A stretch of 64,000 nt of DNA from DASXUX01 sp036504595 (GCA_036504595.1 DASXUX010000042.1:124001-188000), one strand, 5' to 3'. Positions 50,323 through 58,972 are shown, counted from the first letter of the stretch. Numbers and translations: made by a program. Notes: generated by a model from the letters alone, not told the origin.

Positions 50323-52782
50323 TTACTTTGCCTTCGAGGCCAGCATTTGCAGGTCGCTCAGCGTTTCGCTGATCACGATTGGGCCGATGCCGCTCAACTT
50401 CAACGCTTTTTCCTTACTGTGGTATTCGTACGCCTGTGGATTGTAGAGGCCCTTCAGGAAGTAGCACTTCTTGAGCTCAAGGTTTTCGTTGGGATCGATG
50501 TAACCCATGCCGACGTTGCCTTCGTACTCCACGACGGCGGTGATCTGCGCGGCGTAGAAGGCTTTGGTGTGCTCGTAGAACATTCCCGCATCCTGCGCGG
50601 CGCCGCGCTGCCAGCCCATTTTTTCCAGGCCGAAGACGAGCGTCGGCGCGGGGAGTTTTACGCCGCTGAAGCGCGCGATCTCGGTCTGCTTTTCTTCGTC
50701 CTTTTCCAGGCGCAGAACGGCGCGGCCAAGCTGCGGGAAGGGCGGGATGATGTTGTAGTCGGCGAAGACCTGGCCCCAGGCGTTCTTGTCGGCGTCGGCC
50801 ATTTCGAGCGGATGAACGATGCCGATCTGCGGGAAGTTTTTCAGCGTGAGCGGCTCGTCTTTCACGTCGGCGAAATCCTGCTCGTCGGTCACGCGGAAGC
50901 AGCCGAGCAGCTTGCCGCTGGCGTCAAAGCCGCCCCACAGCAGCAGGCGCGCGAGGTTGATCATCAGGGGATGTTTGACGATGAGGGTCTCGAAGTCCTG
51001 GGACTTCCAGCGGCGGCTGACGACCATGGCCTGTTCCAGGCGCACGGCCTGAATTTTCGCGACCTCCTTGATCTGCTTCTTCATCAGCTTCCATTTTTCG
51101 ACCGATTGGCGCGCAAGCTCCGCGTCGTCTTTCGCTCCGGGCGCGGGCAGGTCTTTGATATTGCCGGCCTCGTCGCGAACGACGGGCTTCATTTCAGGGC
51201 CGAGGAGGAAGCTGAATTTGCGCGGGCCGAAATCGAAGACGCAGCCGCCGCGTTCGTCGAGGTCGCAATCGGGCACGACGCGGTCTTCGAGTTCGGGCTT
51301 GGTGAGGCCTTTGGTTTTCGCGATGGCCTCCATGAACTCATTGGCTTTTTGTTTGAGGCCTTTGAATGGTAGTTTCTGCGCGATGCCGTTGAGTTGCATC
51401 AGGGCCGTGTCGGAGCCGATCTGGCGCAGGATTTCGAGGCCGAGCACGGCGCGCTGATGCTGCGATTCGCCCGGCCAGGCGCGGATGAGCGGCGTGAGTT
51501 TGAGGACAGACTTATCGCCGCCGAACGCGGCCAGCGACAAAAACGCCCACTTCCAGATGCTCGGTGCGCCTTCAGCCATCCAGAGTTCGAACAAGCGCCA
51601 AGCAAAGGCGTCGAGGCTGCCGGGGTCGGCGTGGTCGCGGAGGGCGGAGATGAGGGGGTGGAAGCTCGCGCCGCCGGCCTTTTTAGGCGCCGAGGGGCTT
51701 TTGGCCAGTTCGGCCAAAACTGTCGTTTTGAGCTTTTCAAGGGCAAACCTTTTCAGTTGCCTCTCGCTTTCGTCCCGATGAATATAGCGCAGACGATAGG
51801 TGCCCGAACTTCCCCGAACAATACCGCGGACCGTCAACCGATCAGCTTCCTTCTTGTCCCCTCCGGCATGATGCAACCGTGTCCAGTACTCGCGGAACAT
51901 AATCGGCGCGACCGAGTAGAGGAGCGGAGCCGTAACGTCATACCTGGCCCATTCGGTGTTCTTCGAATCAGGCTTCTTGCCAACTGAGTTTCGCACCTTC
52001 TTCAATAGACTCTCAATCTCCGAACGTGCCTGCTCGAAGTAATTATCTGTGGCCGGTGCTCCCCAGGTTACATCGGGTGCGTCTTTGATGTTGTCAATGT
52101 TCATGACAGCCTCAATCACGACTGATGCGTTGTGCATCAACTCGTAATACGCATCCCGCGGCAGTTCGTCTTTCGCGTTCTCTTCCGCCGGGGCTTGCAG
52201 CGCGCGCAGGACGACGGCGGCGTGTTCTTCAGAGAGCTTCTTCTTGTCTACGAGGATCGGCGGCAGGTCGGCGACGTTGATCCACGCCGGGACTTTCGTC
52301 TTCAGCAACGCGGCGGCGGAGGCGAGGGCGTCTTTCAGCCAGGCCGGAGTTGTGGAAACAAGTACGGGCGGTTCGGGCAGGCGAGACGCCTGCGGTACGG
52401 GCGCAGCGTCCTGCACGCACGAGACTGCCGCCACACTGACGGCGGCACTCGCGTGCGTGCCACCTGCCGCCACACTGACGGCGGTACTCGCGTGCGTGGC
52501 ACCTGCGGCTTTGGTCTTCTTTTGAGGAACGGCACTGCTGGATGAGGCGGCGGTGCCACTTCCGGGTGCAGTGGCACACTCGACATAGCCTTTCTTCAGT
52601 TTTTCGGCGATGAGTTTGTCGTAGTTCTTTTTGGCTTCGTCGGCGGACGAGAAGTCTTTGGTCTGCACCTGGCCGCTGGTGCCGGTGCGGCCGAAGTTTA
52701 CCGTTGTGGATTTGTCTTGCAGCGTGATCTTCCAGAACTTGTCCGACGTGCCTTCCTTGAAGGTGAACTCGCGGGTCGCCAT
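50323..52782 (-). CDS. WGR plus DUF4132 protein of the yeh-like cassette
   Basis: 819 aa from ATG 52782 (GGAG 8 nt upstream). The N-terminal WGR domain (residues 1-70: FWKITLQDKSTTVNFGRTGT) belongs to a nucleic-acid-binding fold found in PARPs and MolR. The middle and C-terminal parts are DUF4132-like, ending in GMGYIDPNENLELKKCYFLK. It corresponds to YehI. Residues ~95-150 between the domains are low-complexity (repeated THAS-AVSVAA) and are encoded by two hairpin repeats (52413-52504) plus a GCAGGCGAGACGCCTGCGG module at 52378-52396. First gene of the five-gene series. Confidence 0.88.
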   Translation of the reverse strand: MATREFTFKEGTSDKFWKITLQDKSTTVNFGRTGTSGQVQTKDFSSADEAKKNYDKLIAEKLKKGYVECATAPGSGTAASSSSAVPQKKTKAAGATHASTAVSVAAGGTHASAAVSVAAVSCVQDAAPVPQASRLPEPPVLVSTTPAWLKDALASAAALLKTKVPAWINVADLPPILVDKKKLSEEHAAVVLRALQAPAEENAKDELPRDAYYELMHNASVVIEAVMNIDNIKDAPDVTWGAPATDNYFEQARSEIESLLKKVRNSVGKKPDSKNTEWARYDVTAPLLYSVAPIMFREYWTRLHHAGGDKKEADRLTVRGIVRGSSGTYRLRYIHRDESERQLKRFALEKLKTTVLAELAKSPSAPKKAGGASFHPLISALRDHADPGSLDAFAWRLFELWMAEGAPSIWKWAFLSLAAFGGDKSVLKLTPLIRAWPGESQHQRAVLGLEILRQIGSDTALMQLNGIAQKLPFKGLKQKANEFMEAIAKTKGLTKPELEDRVVPDCDLDERGGCVFDFGPRKFSFLLGPEMKPVVRDEAGNIKDLPAPGAKDDAELARQSVEKWKLMKKQIKEVAKIQAVRLEQAMVVSRRWKSQDFETLIVKHPLMINLARLLLWGGFDASGKLLGCFRVTDEQDFADVKDEPLTLKNFPQIGIVHPLEMADADKNAWGQVFADYNIIPPFPQLGRAVLRLEKDEEKQTEIARFSGVKLPAPTLVFGLEKMGWQRGAAQDAGMFYEHTKAFYAAQITAVVEYEGNVGMGYIDPNENLELKKCYFLKGLYNPQAYEYHSKEKALKLSGIGPIVISETLSDLQMLASKAK
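52413..52504. repeat. Loop-conserved hairpin repeats inside the WGR gene (H4 full, H5 half)
   Basis: H4 (52413-52464): outer arm GCACGCACG pairs with CGTGCGTGC, inner GCCGCC pairs with GGCGGC, loop ACACTGAC. H5 (52465-52504) repeats the inner stem, loop and 3' arm. Both are read through in the linker of the WGR-DUF4132 protein. Confidence 0.8.
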
Positions 52783-52972
52783 GGCCGGTCTCCAATAGTA
52801 GAGGAGATGAGATTTCACGCGACTCTAGCGGGTACGCGAGCAAGTCAAATTGAATTTGGTACTTGGTGAGTAGTGAGTGGTGGCCTGGTGGTCTGGTGGC
52901 TGGGGGGCAAAGGTTTGGCGCGGCGTGTCTTGGCGTTCGGGCCGCTCACGGTCGCGGGTCTGATGAAGCTGG

Positions 52973-53302
52973 TCAGAACCCGCCCAGCAGGAGCGGAGCG
53001 GTCAAGTGGAAGGCGCGGCCGGCTGTGGTCTGCGGTTCGCGCCAAGGGTGATCGTCCTCTCCGCCGTATGCAGTGCTGGATGGGGTCGGCGGCGCTCCGA
53101 AACCCGGCATGGAGGGATTGGGCGCGGCCAGACCGTAGTTGCGGGAGGGCGACACGTTCGGATCGCGGGAGCGGCGCTCTTCCCGAACGACTCTCGGACG
53201 CCGCTCACGTCGGACGGAGCAGGGGCAAGTATCGTCGTCGGCCAATACCACGGCGCTCAGCGCCAGCGCGCAGAGGGCAATTTTGGTCAGGCAGGAAAGC
53301 AT
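52973..53302 (-). CDS. Small secreted Arg/Pro-rich protein
   Basis: 109 aa. Signal peptide LSCLTKIALCALALSAVVLA, then a Cys-Pro-Cys motif and a basic segment (VRRERRPRVVREERRSRD), then a Ser/Pro/Gly-rich tail. GGAGCG upstream of ATG 53302 supports translation. No family is recognised. The 3' part abuts a TCACGGTCGCGGGTCTGATG module. The gaps on both sides (52783-52972 and 53303-53521) contain only short repeats. Confidence 0.6.
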   Translation of the reverse strand: MLSCLTKIALCALALSAVVLADDDTCPCSVRRERRPRVVREERRSRDPNVSPSRNYGLAAPNPSMPGFGAPPTPSSTAYGGEDDHPWREPQTTAGRAFHLTAPLLLGGF

Positions 53303-53380
53303 AATGGATCGCTCCGTTTATCGCGCGGAACACTCCCGCGCTGCTCCAAGAAACGCAGCAAAGCGCAATCCAGCGATAGT

Positions 53381-53455
53381 CATTGGTCAATGGTCATTGG
53401 TCATTAACGGCGGGCGGGAAATTAACCGGCTGTTAATGACTAATGACCAATGGCT
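53381..53455. repeat. GTCATTG-type near-tandem repeats
   Basis: Degenerate heptamers of ggtcaat/ggtcatt in one orientation and then aatgacc/aatggc in the other, so they form a potential cruciform between two minus-strand genes. They fill most of a 219-bp gap with no ORF. Confidence 0.65.
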
Positions 53456-53521
53456 AAATAGCACGGACCGGCGCGAAAGGGCGGCGCCGGTCCGTGGCAT
53501 TCACTAATGAGAATGTATGTA

Positions 53522-54796
53522 TTATTTCGTTGCAGGGGCGATCAGCTTGGGCTGAGCTTTCTCCCATTCCTCTTTGCTCACTTTTTGAGCTTTATGAATC
53601 ATCACAAAGCCGCCGCGCTTGTTGCCGACGATCACATCGGGGAGGCCATCGCCATTCACATCGCCGGCGCAAATTTGCGTGCCGACGCCGGAATCGTTAT
53701 CGATGAGATATGGCACAAAATCCACCTTGCCCTGCGAGCGCACTGTCCGGAACCAATACAGCACGGGCGCGGCTTGCGGTTCGGGATCGCCTTTGGCTCC
53801 GTGAGCGTAATGGCGCTTGCCGGTGACGATGTCCTTCACGCCGTCGCCGTCGATGTCGATCAGGTCGAACGCGTGGGCTTGCGAGAAGCGCACGCCGTAT
53901 GGGTTGTCTTCGGCCTTGTTCGTTACGATCAGGTGCTGCTTGAACTTGATCTCGTTGCCTTCCTTGTACTGTTCGTAATAGGCGATGCCGTATTCGTGCG
54001 CTGAAAGACTGGTAAAGACGTCGGCCAGGCCGTCGCCGTTGAAATCGTAAACGATCATCTGCGCGCCGCCTTTGATGCCGATGGGCCAGGTGGACTGGAC
54101 GAAATTGTACGGATGGAAGGTCCAGGGGAACTGCTTCGGGTCGGCGGGCTGTTCCCACCAGCCGGTGGCTTCGACCAGATCGACACGGCCATCGCCGTTG
54201 ATGTCGCCGTAGCCGAGGCCGTGGGTGTACTTGTGCCAGCGCTTGTCCGGCAGAGAGACGGGGTGCCAAGTCCACATCTTCGTCGGGTCGGTCCAGTCGG
54301 CTTCGGCGTAACCAAGCTGCCCGCCGCTATTGCAGATGATCTCCGGCTTGCCGTCGCCAGTGATGTCGCCGAAGTTGGGGGATTCGTTATCGAGCACCTT
54401 GATGACCGGATGCCGGACCCACGGAGCGTCCTTGCCCTTCGGGTTTTCGTACCAGCCGGCTTCAGCGCCGGGGAAACCGTAGACCAGCACGTCCGGGAAG
54501 CCGTCGCCGTTGAAATCGTAGACGTAGGTCAGGAAGTTGTTCGAGTACGCGTTCTTGTCGGCGAGCGGCTTGAACGAGTAGATTTCATGTTTGACCTTAA
54601 AATCCGGGCCTTCGTACCAGTATGGACCGTAGACGACGTCCATCTTGCCGTCTTTGTTGAAGTCGCCGTAATTCGCGCCTTCGGCAAAGAACTGTTCCGT
54701 GAGAACGACTTTCTCCCACGTGTGGACGGCAAAATCTTCCGCGCGAGCTGACACTACAGCCAGCGCCAGCACGACGTACAGCATCGATCGCAACAT
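53522..54796 (-). CDS. Secreted FG-GAP/VCBS repeat protein
   Basis: 424 aa. Signal peptide LRSMLYVVLALAVVSARA. At least seven blades with the calcium-binding DxDxDGxxD pattern (DFNKDGKMDVV, DFNGDGFPDVL, DINGDGRVDLV, DIDGDGVKDIV, DVNGDGLPDVI), an integrin-like beta propeller. These are common in planctomycetes and have unclear roles (binding or surface). ATG 54796 has AAGGGG upstream. Divergent from the esterase gene across 160 bp containing GGGTTCA and CATGAACC-type repeats. Confidence 0.9.
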   Translation of the reverse strand: MLRSMLYVVLALAVVSARAEDFAVHTWEKVVLTEQFFAEGANYGDFNKDGKMDVVYGPYWYEGPDFKVKHEIYSFKPLADKNAYSNNFLTYVYDFNGDGFPDVLVYGFPGAEAGWYENPKGKDAPWVRHPVIKVLDNESPNFGDITGDGKPEIICNSGGQLGYAEADWTDPTKMWTWHPVSLPDKRWHKYTHGLGYGDINGDGRVDLVEATGWWEQPADPKQFPWTFHPYNFVQSTWPIGIKGGAQMIVYDFNGDGLADVFTSLSAHEYGIAYYEQYKEGNEIKFKQHLIVTNKAEDNPYGVRFSQAHAFDLIDIDGDGVKDIVTGKRHYAHGAKGDPEPQAAPVLYWFRTVRSQGKVDFVPYLIDNDSGVGTQICAGDVNGDGLPDVIVGNKRGGFVMIHKAQKVSKEEWEKAQPKLIAPATK

Positions 54797-54840
54797 GTTT
54801 TCCCCTTTCGTTAGCCCCAATGCTGGAATGTATACACCGG

Positions 54841-54920
54841 GTCAGGGTTCAGGGTTCGGGGTTCAGGGTTTCGCTGGAAAACCATGAACCAGGAACTACG
54901 AACCATGAACCAGGGGCGGC
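54841..54920. repeat. GGGTTCA and CATGAACC-type heptamer repeats
   Basis: Runs of agggttc/cggggttc (54842-54870), then ccatgaacca/cgaaccatgaacc (54883-54912). They lie in the divergent promoter region of the FG-GAP and esterase genes. Confidence 0.7.
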
Positions 54921-54957
54921 GGTGTACTCGGTTAAAGCTTTTACGAAAGGGGAAACA

Positions 54958-55839
54958 ATGTATCTGCGGATTCTCGTTTTGGTTCTTGGAGTGCTGCCGA
55001 TCATGGCTGCCGAAAACGTTCCTGTCGCTGGAAAGCCGGAGGTCTATCCGTTGTGGAGCGACCAGGTGCCGCTGGCGCGCAACGAAAAAGACAAGCCGAC
55101 GATTACGGTTCATCTCGCGCCGCCGGAGAAGGCGACGGGCGCATCGGTCGTGATCTGTCCGGGCGGCGGTTACGGCGGGTTGATGGAAAGTTACGAAGGG
55201 CATGACGTCGCCAAGTGGCTGAACCAATACGGCGTCGCGGGCATCGTGCTGAAGTATCGCGTGGGGATGCGCCATCCCGGCCCTCTGCTGGACGCTCAGC
55301 GCGCGATCCGCACGGTTCGGGCGAATGCTGCGGCGTGGAAACTGGAGCCGACAAAGATCGGAATCATGGGCTTTTCAGCCGGCGGACATCTGGCGGCAAC
55401 GGCGGGGACGCACTTCGACAAAGGCATCCTCGAAGCCAAAGATGGGGTGGACAAGATGAGTTGCCGGCCGGACTTCATGGTGCTGGTTTATCCGCTGATC
55501 ACCATGGGGCCCAAAGGGCACGGCGGTTCGCGCAGTATTTTGCTTGGCCCGAATCCGACGCAGGAACAGATGGACGAGGTTTCCAACGAGAAGCACGTGA
55601 CGGCTCAAACGCCGCCGGCGTTTCTAGTTCATTCGAAGAAGGACACGGTGGTTCCGATCGAGAACAGCGCGATGTTCCACGAAGCTCTGAAGAAGAACAA
55701 CGTGCCGAGCGAATTTCTGGAGTTGGAAACCGGCGCTCACGGCTTGGGCTGCGGCAAGGGCGAACTCTGGACCACTTGGCAGGCGAAGTGTATTGCGTGG
55801 CTGACGGGGATGGAGATGGTGAACAAGAGTAAGCAGTAG
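54958..55839 (+). CDS. Secreted alpha/beta-hydrolase esterase
   Basis: 293 aa. Signal peptide LRILVLVLGVLPIMA. Oxyanion region CPGGGYGGL, nucleophile GFSAGG, aspartate in HSKKDTVVP and histidine in TGAHGLG form a complete triad like acetylxylan or feruloyl-type esterases (BD-FAE). Probably removes acyl groups from polysaccharide. ATG 54958 has AAAGGGG upstream; the longer frame upstream is repeat sequence. Confidence 0.9.
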   Translation: MYLRILVLVLGVLPIMAAENVPVAGKPEVYPLWSDQVPLARNEKDKPTITVHLAPPEKATGASVVICPGGGYGGLMESYEGHDVAKWLNQYGVAGIVLKYRVGMRHPGPLLDAQRAIRTVRANAAAWKLEPTKIGIMGFSAGGHLAATAGTHFDKGILEAKDGVDKMSCRPDFMVLVYPLITMGPKGHGGSRSILLGPNPTQEQMDEVSNEKHVTAQTPPAFLVHSKKDTVVPIENSAMFHEALKKNNVPSEFLELETGAHGLGCGKGELWTTWQAKCIAWLTGMEMVNKSKQ

Positions 55840-55893
55840 GCAGCGGCGATCAGAACAGAAGTATGCAGTAGGCAGGAGCAGTAGGCAGGACGG
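55838..55893. repeat. GCAGTAGGCAG-type repeats
   Basis: Near-tandem units gcagtaggcag, with spacing disturbed by gcgatcagaac, between the esterase and the hypothetical gene. Confidence 0.55.
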
Positions 55894-55963
55894 ACGGCGA
55901 TCACGCAGCTTACTTTCGTGAACGTCCCCGAATCGTCTCCAGTTTTCGAAGCAGGGGTCTTGA

Positions 55964-56686
55964 ATGGCAAAGGCGACGCCGGGTCGACTTGGACAACCGC
56001 GCTTCTTCACATTGCTTTGCGGCAAGGTCGGAAACCTGCTTGGTCCGAAATGGTATGCTGCTGGGCAGAAATGGGTTCGTGACGAGGGTGGGTTACTTTC
56101 GGCCGTTTTTCTTACGCTCCACGGGGAGGCGTTTACCTTTGATATATGTGCTCATCCGAAATTTGCCCCGTTCTGTTGGAAGCCGGAACATAGTAAGCCT
56201 GAGTTGTACGACGTGCTGGACTTTGGTCTGAAAGAACGGGTTGGAGCGCTTGCGCTCGGATGTGACAAATGGTGGGACAGGGATGTTTCCCTGATTCCTG
56301 CGGTGGTGGCGGCCATTCGATCGGCTGTGGCAGAATTTGACCGGCTCAACGGCAACTGGGGAGATGCGGCTTATTATGTGCGCACGCTGCCCCCGGAATA
56401 TGTATTTCAGGAGTTCTCGATACTTGCACGAAATCATGCGGGTGAGATAAGTTCGGACCAAGCATCAGATAAACTCGACCGTCTACGTGACAAGAATCCG
56501 GACGCCAAAGGCATTCTTGCTTGGAGTGGCATCGACAATTCCCTGTTCATTCCAGCGCATGCGGCTGCGTTCCTAAAGGACGTGGCACTAACCCGCAGGT
56601 ATCTTAGGACAGTCGCGATCTCCCGGCACAAGGCTCATGTGAAGGCGATTTTGAGTGCGGCGGCTGCTATTGGCGTCAGACCGTGA
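55964..56686 (+). CDS. Hypothetical protein, DUF4304-like at best
   Basis: 240 aa, no signal or membrane helix. The N-terminal half (KWVRDEGGLLSAVFLTLHGEAFTFDICAHPKFAP) is loosely like DUF4304 proteins; the second half is helical. Lower GC than its neighbours, which may point to acquisition. It stands alone; the 257-bp gap behind it has no ORF and contains a tandem 16-mer and a hairpin. Confidence 0.6.
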   Translation: MAKATPGRLGQPRFFTLLCGKVGNLLGPKWYAAGQKWVRDEGGLLSAVFLTLHGEAFTFDICAHPKFAPFCWKPEHSKPELYDVLDFGLKERVGALALGCDKWWDRDVSLIPAVVAAIRSAVAEFDRLNGNWGDAAYYVRTLPPEYVFQEFSILARNHAGEISSDQASDKLDRLRDKNPDAKGILAWSGIDNSLFIPAHAAAFLKDVALTRRYLRTVAISRHKAHVKAILSAAAAIGVRP

Positions 56687-56762
56687 TCGGAGCTCCGTGT
56701 CCGCGCTGTCGTCCTCTACTTCGACGGAGGGACTCCGTTCCTTGGATCAGTTAGACATGGCC

Positions 56763-56794
56763 CGTCCCCGAGATTCCACGTCCCCGAGATTCCA
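56763..56794. repeat. Perfect tandem duplication of a 16-mer
   Basis: Two consecutive copies of GTCCCCGAGATTCCAC in the gap downstream of mscL. Confidence 0.85.
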
Positions 56795-56844
56795 CCGCTG
56801 TTCCCGCTACGTCTAGGCGCTTCGACAAGAGCAAGGCTACCCGG

Positions 56845-56879
56845 CACTGGTCTGCACACGGAAAAAGCGCAGACCAGTG
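56845..56879. terminator. Strong hairpin downstream of mscL
   Basis: Arms CACTGGTCTGC and GCAGACCAGTG form an 11-bp stem with a 13-nt loop (ACACGGAAAAAGC), about 65 bp after the mscL stop. No clear T-run follows, so termination is only possible. The loop start resembles those of the loop-conserved hairpin family. Confidence 0.45.
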
Positions 56880-56943
56880 GTACCCTTCAGGGGTGCAAGG
56901 TGCTTCGGGAGGACAAGGCCACCCGCCATAACAACCGCGGCCT

Positions 56944-57399
56944 TCAGGCGTGCTTGGGCTGCCAAGTATCGAGCTGGGTGGTGCAGTGTGGGCAGCGGTG
57001 CGCCTCGATGGGAATGCTCTCGCCACAGAACTCACACTTCTTCGTCGTGACCTGTGCCGACTCCCGCTTTCGGAACGCGTTGAGCATTTTGACAAGGACG
57101 AAAACCGCTGCGGCCATCAGCAGAAAATCGATGAGCGTGTTGATGAACGCACCGTAGTTCAGGGTGGGCGCGCCCGCGGCCTTGGCTTCCGCTAAGGTAT
57201 TGTAGTGTATGGCTCCCAGGTTGACGAAGAGATTCGAGAAATCGACGTGGCCAGCGAGCATTCCGATCGGCGGCATCAATATATCGCCCACGAAGGACGA
57301 GACGACCTTGCCAAATGCCACACCCAGGATGAACGCGACTGCCAAGTCCACCACACTGCCCTTCATCGCGAACTCTTTGAACTCTTTCCAGAACTTCAT
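56944..57399 (-). CDS. mscL: Large-conductance mechanosensitive channel with zinc ribbon
   Basis: 151 aa. Amphipathic N-terminal helix (KFWKEFKEFAMKG), pore helix VVDLAVAFILGVAFGKVVSSFV and second helix AFINTLIDFLLMAAAVFVLVK: the pentameric channel that opens on osmotic downshock. The C-terminal end has a zinc ribbon CEFC (C122, C125) and CPHC (C136, C139) instead of a simple helix. ATG 57399 has AGGAG 7 nt upstream. Confidence 0.95.
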   Translation of the reverse strand: MKFWKEFKEFAMKGSVVDLAVAFILGVAFGKVVSSFVGDILMPPIGMLAGHVDFSNLFVNLGAIHYNTLAEAKAAGAPTLNYGAFINTLIDFLLMAAAVFVLVKMLNAFRKRESAQVTTKKCEFCGESIPIEAHRCPHCTTQLDTWQPKHA

Positions 57400-57490
57400 C
57401 AGACATCTCCTCAAATATGCCTGGTTTCGTGCGTCGCAACAGCTTTGCCAGTTTGTTCCGTTGCGCCTTGTGAAGCCCGGCTGGCGGAAG

Positions 57491-57513
57491 CACAGGTGCG
57501 GTTTTTTGTATCG
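57491..57513 (+). repeat. Solitary array-type box between mscL and the GH5-like gene
   Basis: CACAGGTGCGGTTTTTTGTA resembles the boxes of array 2 at 59338 and 59481. It is preceded by GGCTGGCGGAAGCAC, also found after box 1 of array 1, and followed by GCGGGCGAGACGCCCGC (57526-57543) and a TTACGGTTGCGGTTCTGA module. Confidence 0.6.
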
Positions 57514-57586
57514 ACGGGCGGAGCAGCGGGCGAGACGCCCGCACTACGGAACCGGGGCAGGCGGAGGCCTGCGGTACATGGCGCCG

Positions 57587-58972
57587 TTACGGTTGCGGTT
57601 CTGACCAGCGGGCGCGGACGCCTACGCTGCCGCGGAATTCGGGTAGGTCTACGCGGAGTTTGGCGGCGTCGGTTTTTGACTGCTTGGCCTCGATCACGGT
57701 GCCGAATTCGGGGTCCACCAACTCTACCGTCCACGTGCCTTCGCGAGCGGGGAGCGTGACCCATTGGGCGGCGGTGGGGTCCGTCGGCCAGTGCGGGGCG
57801 ATGCAGCGAATGTCGCGGAACCAGGCGACGATCGTTTTGCCTTGGCCGGGGGAATCGGGCGCGCTGCCGAGCATGGCTCCGTAAAGGCCGGGGGACGTTG
57901 AGCACTTCACGGGCGCAAGGCCGCTGTAGTCGATCTCGCGGACGAACTGTGCGGCGGAGGCGGCGATTTTCTGATAGTGGCGGCAGAGGTCGGCTTTTTC
58001 GAACTGATCGTAGCCGTCTTGCCACCACAGCATGCGGGCGTTGAGCGCGCCGCTCACGACGGCGGCCCACACGGCGTGGCGGATGCCGATGGGGGCGCGC
58101 GCGGAAACGTCGAGCGTGCCGCGGGGCGGACGCCAGTCGAGGCCGCATTCGCCGATGAGGACGGGCTTGCCGTAGGCGGCGAGGCGCTCGCGAACTTTGC
58201 GCAAAATCAGATCGTCGAGATCGCCCTGCTTGGGTTCGCCATAGGGATGGACCGGGACGAGTTCGACGGCGTCGCTTTTGAAGAGCGCGGGCCATTCGTT
58301 AGCGCCGGCGAGCGAACAGGTGACCGGCCGTTTGGCTCGATCGGCGGAGCGAATGACCTTTGCGGCGGCTTCGGCAAAGGCGACGCCCTTGGCTTCCGAC
58401 GAGCCGGTCAGTAGACCCAGTTCTGAGAAGATTTCCCAGGCGACGATGCAGCGGCGGTCTTGCCAGTGGCGAACGAGTGCGTCGAGGCGCTTCATCCACA
58501 GCGCGCGGCACGCGCCGTCCTCAAACAATTCAGCGGGCGAACGGGCCGGGCCGCCGAGCGCAGCGTTGAAGGGGTTTTTGTCCCAGGCGTGCCAGGTTTC
58601 GGCTTTGCTGCCGTCGTTCCAATCGGCCCAGACGCCGCAGACGGGCATGACGGCCAAGTGATTTTTCTCGGCGGCATCAAGCGCGGCGTCCCAGAACTTC
58701 AGGATGTCGGGATGGAGTTCGCCGGGCTTTTCGTTGGGCGGCATGTAGCAGAAGTGAATGCGCATGAACTTTTCGCCGGCGGCGGCGGCGTTCTGGAAGT
58801 GTTCCACAAAAGCGGCGGGGCTGACGGCGGTGGGGTTGCGGCCGAGGACCAGGCGCGGGGTGCCGTCGAGGCGGAAGAAGTTTTCGCCTTGGCGGAGTTC
58901 GAGGAATGGCTTTTCTTCAGCGCCGAAAAGCGGGAGACAGCACGCGAAGAGAATGGGCAAGGAGCGGTTCAT
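57587..58972 (-). CDS. Secreted GH5-like glycosidase
   Basis: 461 aa. Short signal peptide (MNRSLPILFACCLPLFG). TIM-barrel motifs: EKFMRIHFCYMPP, LAVMPVCGVWADW, IVAWEIFSELGL (acid/base candidate E) and VLIGECGLDWR (nucleophile candidate E), as in family 5-type cellulases/mannanases. A small C-terminal beta domain follows. The last residues (SEPQP) and the stop come from the TTACGGTTGCGGTTCTGA repeat module, which also supplies the end of the RHH protein at 59549. Confidence 0.82.
   Translation of the reverse strand: MNRSLPILFACCLPLFGAEEKPFLELRQGENFFRLDGTPRLVLGRNPTAVSPAAFVEHFQNAAAAGEKFMRIHFCYMPPNEKPGELHPDILKFWDAALDAAEKNHLAVMPVCGVWADWNDGSKAETWHAWDKNPFNAALGGPARSPAELFEDGACRALWMKRLDALVRHWQDRRCIVAWEIFSELGLLTGSSEAKGVAFAEAAAKVIRSADRAKRPVTCSLAGANEWPALFKSDAVELVPVHPYGEPKQGDLDDLILRKVRERLAAYGKPVLIGECGLDWRPPRGTLDVSARAPIGIRHAVWAAVVSGALNARMLWWQDGYDQFEKADLCRHYQKIAASAAQFVREIDYSGLAPVKCSTSPGLYGAMLGSAPDSPGQGKTIVAWFRDIRCIAPHWPTDPTAAQWVTLPAREGTWTVELVDPEFGTVIEAKQSKTDAAKLRVDLPEFRGSVGVRARWSEPQP

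Noticed and set aside
54820..54957. N-terminal extension of the esterase ORF
   Set aside because: It is a translation of GGGTTCA and CATGAACC repeats; the signal peptide and ribosome-binding site fit ATG 54958.
56751..57095. Minus-strand ORF of 114 codons overlapping the mscL 3' end
   Set aside because: It is made of repeat and hairpin sequence and overlaps mscL in another frame.
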